Assembly: GCF_000685095.1 (NCBI RefSeq)
Contig: NZ_BAYE01000001.1
Coordinates: forward strand, 186,001-250,000
Direction: 5' to 3'
Origin: Paraburkholderia caledonica NBRC 102488
GTDB lineage: Bacteria > Pseudomonadota > Gammaproteobacteria > Burkholderiales > Burkholderiaceae
DNA: 64,000 nt
Numbering within the stretch: the stretch's first letter is position 1; every line of letters starts with the position of its first letter. Shown one piece after another: positions 60,558-64,000 of this stretch. Under the pieces are notes generated by a model that saw only the letters and a list, made by a program, of their open reading frames with translations, had not been told where the DNA came from and searched no databases. A program made the translations under genes and the position numbers.

Positions 60558-61223
60558 TCAGTTGTTGCCGCCAAGCGTAGCATTCACACGTTTGCGCAGA
60601 TCTTCGCCCTCCTGGTACGACGTCTCGATCCGGCGAGCACCGGTGAAACGCTTTTCCCAGTAGCCGCTATCCATGTCGTCCACGCGGATGGTGCTGCCCG
60701 TAGAGGGCGAATGCACGAACTTGTTGTCGCCGATATAGATGCCGACATGGGAGAACGTGCGGCGCATGGTGTTGAAAAACACCAGATCGCCCGGCTTCAG
60801 GTCGCTCACGCGGACCTTCTCGCCCACACGGCTCATTTCCTCGGCGCGGCGCGGCAGCGCCATGCCCAGCGTGTCCTGGAAGACGTAACGCACGAAACCG
60901 CTGCAATCCAGGCCGGAGTCAGGCGTATTGCCGCCCCAGCGGTAGCGAACGCCGATCATGTTCAGCGCGCCGACAACGACGTCGCCGGCCTTGCCGGCCA
61001 TGCCAGAAAGGAACGATCGTGCGCCGCCGTCAGTGTTGCTGCTGAGCGTTTGCGAATTGGAGGAGGACGAGGAATTCGCCGGGTTGCTCGGCGAAAATGA
61101 GGCATTCTGATTGAAACTGCTGACTTCGTCGGCGAAAGCGCCGGGAGCTGCTGCGATCAAGACGCCAATGAACATCCCGGCGACGGCGCGCGTGCAAGCC
61201 TGGGTCAAATTTCTGTGCTGCAT
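60558..61223 (-). CDS. NlpC/P60 cell-wall hydrolase
   Basis: 221 residues. A signal peptide (residues ~10-31, AVAGMFIGVLIAAAPGAFA) is followed by a Ser/Asn-rich linker (40-65) and an NlpC/P60 domain. Catalytic Cys107 (LDCSGF), His159 (FSHVGIYIG) and His171 (FVHSP) match the triad. The enzyme should cut gamma-D-Glu-mDAP bonds in peptidoglycan. Transcribed alone. Confidence 0.93.
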   Translation of the reverse strand: MQHRNLTQACTRAVAGMFIGVLIAAAPGAFADEVSSFNQNASFSPSNPANSSSSSNSQTLSSNTDGGARSFLSGMAGKAGDVVVGALNMIGVRYRWGGNTPDSGLDCSGFVRYVFQDTLGMALPRRAEEMSRVGEKVRVSDLKPGDLVFFNTMRRTFSHVGIYIGDNKFVHSPSTGSTIRVDDMDSGYWEKRFTGARRIETSYQEGEDLRKRVNATLGGNN

Positions 61224-61360
61224 TGGTCGGTATTTTTTGCTAAAGAATCAGTGGGATACGGAAAAAAGTTTGGTCGATACTAGCCAGTAAGTATTCACGT
61301 GTCAAAACAAATAGAAAAATACAATCGAGACCCGCACCCAATTGGTGAAAGGGTGAAAAA

Positions 61361-63025
61361 TCAGCGGTCCAATGCTGCTTTCAGGAGCTTTCGAGTGTAG
61401 GGGTGCTCAGGCGTCGCAAAGATTCTCTCAACCTCTCCACTTTCCACGATAGAACCGTTTTGCATCACCGCCACGCGGTGCGCCATCGCCCCGATCACCG
61501 CCAGATCGTGGCTGATGAAAACGAAGCCCAAGTTGTATTTCTGCTGCAACCCGGCGAGCAGTTTGAGCACTTGCTGCTGGATCGAAACGTCAAGTGCGCT
61601 AGTCGGTTCATCGAGAATCAGAATCTGCGGTTCGACCACGAGCGCCCGCGCAATGGCGATGCGCTGGCGCTGCCCGCCGGAAAACTCGTGCGGATAGCGC
61701 AGCAGCGCAGTCCGGTCCATTCCGACCTCGCGCAGCACGGCAACCACTCTGTCGCGCCGCGCTTGCGGCGTCATTTGCGGCCGGTGCAGCGCGAGCCCTT
61801 CGCCGACGATCCGCTCGATCGTCTGACGAGGCGAAAGCGAGCTGAACGGGTCCTGAAACACAACCTGCATGTTCGAGCGCAACGCGGTCTGCTCCGCGCC
61901 GCGGTAGGTGGAGAGCGCCCTGCCCTGAAACTCGATCTCGCCGTGCGCGGTCCGCTGCAACCCGAGTAACGCCATGGCGAGCGTCGACTTGCCCGAACCC
62001 GATTCCCCAACGATGCCAAGTGTCTCACCCTGACGCACCGAGACGCTCGCGTTTGCGACCGCCCGGAACCGCCCGGCCCGGAACCAGCCCGCAAATCCCG
62101 GCAGCTTCGTTCTGAAATCGACGGAAACGTCGCGGGCCTGCAGCAGCACCGGCGAAATAGGCAGCACCGGCACGACCGTGCGCTGCGGCCGGCTTTCCAG
62201 CAGCCGTTGTGTGTAAGGATGTTGCGGCGACTCGAACACCTGCTCGACCGGCCCGCTTTCGACAAGCACGCCCTTTTCCATCACCGCGATGCGCTGAGCG
62301 AAATGGCGCACGAGGTTCAGGTCGTGCGTGATCAACAGCACCGCCATGCCGCGCTTTTGCGCTTCGTCGCGTTGCAGTTCAAGGAGCAGTTCGACGATTT
62401 GCGCGCGAATCGTCACGTCGAGCGCGGTAGTCGGTTCGTCCGCGAGCAGCAGACGCGGACGGCACGCCAGCGCCATCGCGATCATCGCCCGCTGCCGCTG
62501 TCCGCCCGAAAGTTGGTGCGGGTAGCTGTTCACGCGCTTGCCCGGCTCGGGAATGCCCGTGCGGCCCAGCAGCGCGACCGCACGCTTGCGTGCTTCCGCC
62601 GGCGACACGCCGTCGTGCACGACGATCGTTTCCGCGATCTGGTCGCCGACCGTGTAGAGCGGATTGAGCGCGGTCATCGGCTCCTGAAAGATCATCGCGA
62701 TGTCCGAGCCGCGCATGCCGCGCATCTCGCGCTCGCTTTTGGCAAGCAGATCCTCGCCGTCGAACCGGATCGAGCCGCTTACCTGCGCGTCGCTCAGCAG
62801 ACGCAAGATCGACAGCGCGGTCACGCTTTTTCCCGAGCCCGATTCGCCGACGAGCGCGACGCGCTCGCCGCGCTGGATCGCCAGCGTGACGTCGTTCACA
62901 GCCACCGTATCGCCGAAACTCACATGCAGATGATCGAGTTCCAGCAGCGGCGCGGCATTCGCCACTTCGGCGCGGTCGTGCCCCTGCCCCTTGGGCTGTC
63001 CTGGCGCTTGCCGTTGAGCGGTCAC
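61361..63025 (-). CDS. yejF: Peptide ABC transporter ATP-binding protein with two nucleotide-binding domains (YejF type)
   Basis: 554 residues with two ABC domains, each of about 260 residues. First: [19 protein letters not shown], signature [15 protein letters not shown], Walker [14 protein letters not shown]. Second: [33 protein letters not shown] and [12 protein letters not shown]. This fused form powers dipeptide/oligopeptide uptake (Yej/Opp type). Start GTG at 63025 overlaps the permease stop by 4 nt (GTGA). Confidence 0.94.
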   Translation of the reverse strand: MTAQRQAPGQPKGQGHDRAEVANAAPLLELDHLHVSFGDTVAVNDVTLAIQRGERVALVGESGSGKSVTALSILRLLSDAQVSGSIRFDGEDLLAKSEREMRGMRGSDIAMIFQEPMTALNPLYTVGDQIAETIVVHDGVSPAEARKRAVALLGRTGIPEPGKRVNSYPHQLSGGQRQRAMIAMALACRPRLLLADEPTTALDVTIRAQIVELLLELQRDEAQKRGMAVLLITHDLNLVRHFAQRIAVMEKGVLVESGPVEQVFESPQHPYTQRLLESRPQRTVVPVLPISPVLLQARDVSVDFRTKLPGFAGWFRAGRFRAVANASVSVRQGETLGIVGESGSGKSTLAMALLGLQRTAHGEIEFQGRALSTYRGAEQTALRSNMQVVFQDPFSSLSPRQTIERIVGEGLALHRPQMTPQARRDRVVAVLREVGMDRTALLRYPHEFSGGQRQRIAIARALVVEPQILILDEPTSALDVSIQQQVLKLLAGLQQKYNLGFVFISHDLAVIGAMAHRVAVMQNGSIVESGEVERIFATPEHPYTRKLLKAALDR

Positions 63026-64000
63026 TGATTGCCTCCAGCGCGCATTGCATCGGAGATGCGGGTATCGAGCGCATTACGCAGCGCGTCGCCCATGAAGGTA
63101 AGCAATAACAGCATCGCGACCAGCACGCCGAAAGTGGACAACGAGATCCACCACGCGTCGAGATTCGCCTTGCCCTGCGCGAGCAGTTCGCCGAGGCTCG
63201 GTGTCGGCGAAGGCACGCCGAGGCCGAGAAAGTCGAGACTGGTTAGCGCGAGAATCGCGCCGCTCATGCGAAACGGAAGGAACGTGATCACGGGCGTGAG
63301 GCTGTTGGGCAAAAGGTGCCGCCACATGATCTGCCAGTTCGACAGGCCCATCGCCCTCGCCGCGCGCACATAATCCTGCTGCCGATTACGTAAGAATTCC
63401 GCCCGCACGTAATCGGACAAGCCGATCCAGCCGAACAGGGACAGCAGCACGATCAGCAGAATGAATCCCGGTTCGAAGATCGACGAAAAAATGATCAGCA
63501 GATAGAGTTCCGGCAACGCGCTCCAGATTTCGATCAGACGTTGCCCGACAATATCGGTACGTCCTCCGAAATATCCTTGCACGGCGCCGGCAGCAATGCC
63601 GAGTATCGTTCCGATGAAAGTGAGCACGAGACCGAACTCCACGGAAACGCGGAAGCCGTACAGCAGTCGAGCGAAAACATCGCGGCCGCGGTCGTCGGTG
63701 CCGAGCCAGTTTTCACGGGAAGGCGGCGCCGGGTTCGGCGCCTTCGAGAAATAGTTCAGCGTGTCGTAGTAATAATGGTTCGGCGGATACACGGCGAAGT
63801 TGCCCGGTGCGTCGAAACGCTGCTTGATGTAGGGATCGAGGTAGTCAGCAGGCGTTGGGAAATCGCCGCCGAACGTACTCTCCGCGTAGGTCCTGAAGAG
63901 CGGGAAATAAAGGTGGCCGTCGTAGCGCACCACGAGCGGCTTGTCATTCGACCAGAGCGGGCCCGCAAGGCTCGCGGCAAAGGCCACCACAAAGATGATG
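63022..64000 (-). CDS. yejE: Peptide ABC transporter permease, YejE type (partial, cut by right edge)
   Basis: At least 326 residues; the frame stays open to the edge and the N-terminal helix lies outside. Membrane helices and the permease EAA-type loop (LRNRQQDYVRAARAMGLSNWQIMWRHLLPN) are clear. A large periplasmic loop with NWLGTDDRGRDVFARLLYGFR precedes the inner-membrane domain, as in YejE/OppC. It is coupled to the ATPase gene. The YejA binding protein and YejB permease are probably beyond the edge. Confidence 0.92.
   Translation of the reverse strand, partial: IIFVVAFAASLAGPLWSNDKPLVVRYDGHLYFPLFRTYAESTFGGDFPTPADYLDPYIKQRFDAPGNFAVYPPNHYYYDTLNYFSKAPNPAPPSRENWLGTDDRGRDVFARLLYGFRVSVEFGLVLTFIGTILGIAAGAVQGYFGGRTDIVGQRLIEIWSALPELYLLIIFSSIFEPGFILLIVLLSLFGWIGLSDYVRAEFLRNRQQDYVRAARAMGLSNWQIMWRHLLPNSLTPVITFLPFRMSGAILALTSLDFLGLGVPSPTPSLGELLAQGKANLDAWWISLSTFGVLVAMLLLLTFMGDALRNALDTRISDAMRAGGNQ

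Overview
The window is high-GC chromosomal DNA with tightly packed genes and betaproteobacterial gene order. The block rpsB-tsf-pyrH-frr-uppS-cdsA-dxr-rseP-bamA-skp, the rluB-like protein with a very long Arg/Gly-rich leader, a DUF1853 gene after a family 4 uracil-DNA glycosylase, and the protein sequences themselves point to the Burkholderia/Paraburkholderia/Caballeronia group. The window looks like core chromosome: I see no insertion sequence, prophage, integrase, CRISPR array or rRNA operon. Both edges cut genes (skp on the left, a yejE-type permease on the right).

Layout. 1-10.8 kb (minus strand): translation and envelope block, read from rpsB (promoter near 10.77 kb, structured leader of about 240 nt) through tsf, pyrH, frr, uppS, cdsA, dxr, rseP and bamA to skp. 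It joins ribosome function, UMP supply, isoprenoid and phospholipid precursors and outer-membrane assembly. 10.9-16.5 kb (plus): map, glnD and an rluB-type pseudouridine synthase with an internal 120-bp tandem repeat. 16.7-25.6 kb (minus): def, ligA, zipA, smc and a DMT exporter. 26-31 kb (plus): dapC, dapD, an ArsC-family gene, dapE (lysine/meso-diaminopimelate succinylase branch) and prmB. 31-36.5 kb: cardiolipin synthase, glutathione peroxidase, an ABC-F ATPase and a CaiB/BaiF-family protein. 36.6-42 kb: a small DUF2866-like gene, radA, alr, lplT and thiD. 42-46 kb: a translationally coupled minus-strand chain tsaB-rimI-udg-DUF1853, with a divergent acyl-CoA-binding protein. 46.5-54.5 kb: an RhlE-type DEAD-box helicase, then the two glyoxylate-shunt enzymes aceA and aceB, which flank a universal stress protein, a LysR regulator and a type II haloacid dehalogenase. 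54.6-56.6 kb: a GGCT-like gene, an AraC regulator and a GNAT. 56.7-57.5 kb: five tRNA genes (Ala-GGC and a duplicated Glu-TTC/Asp-GTC pair) just downstream of gltX. 59.4-64 kb: a patatin-like probable Tat lipoprotein, an NlpC/P60 hydrolase and a yejE-yejF peptide ABC importer.

No single locus is clearly a new system. The best lead is the udg/DUF1853 pair: DUF1853 here carries an Asp...Glu-x-Lys arrangement like a PD-(D/E)XK nuclease and is coupled by a 4-nt GTGA overlap to a uracil-DNA glycosylase, which suggests a repair module. Secondary leads are palindromes upstream of aceA and between the LysR and dehalogenase genes, the rpsB leader and rpsB/tsf attenuator, the tRNA duplication with an internal terminator, and low-complexity expansions inside otherwise ordinary enzymes.
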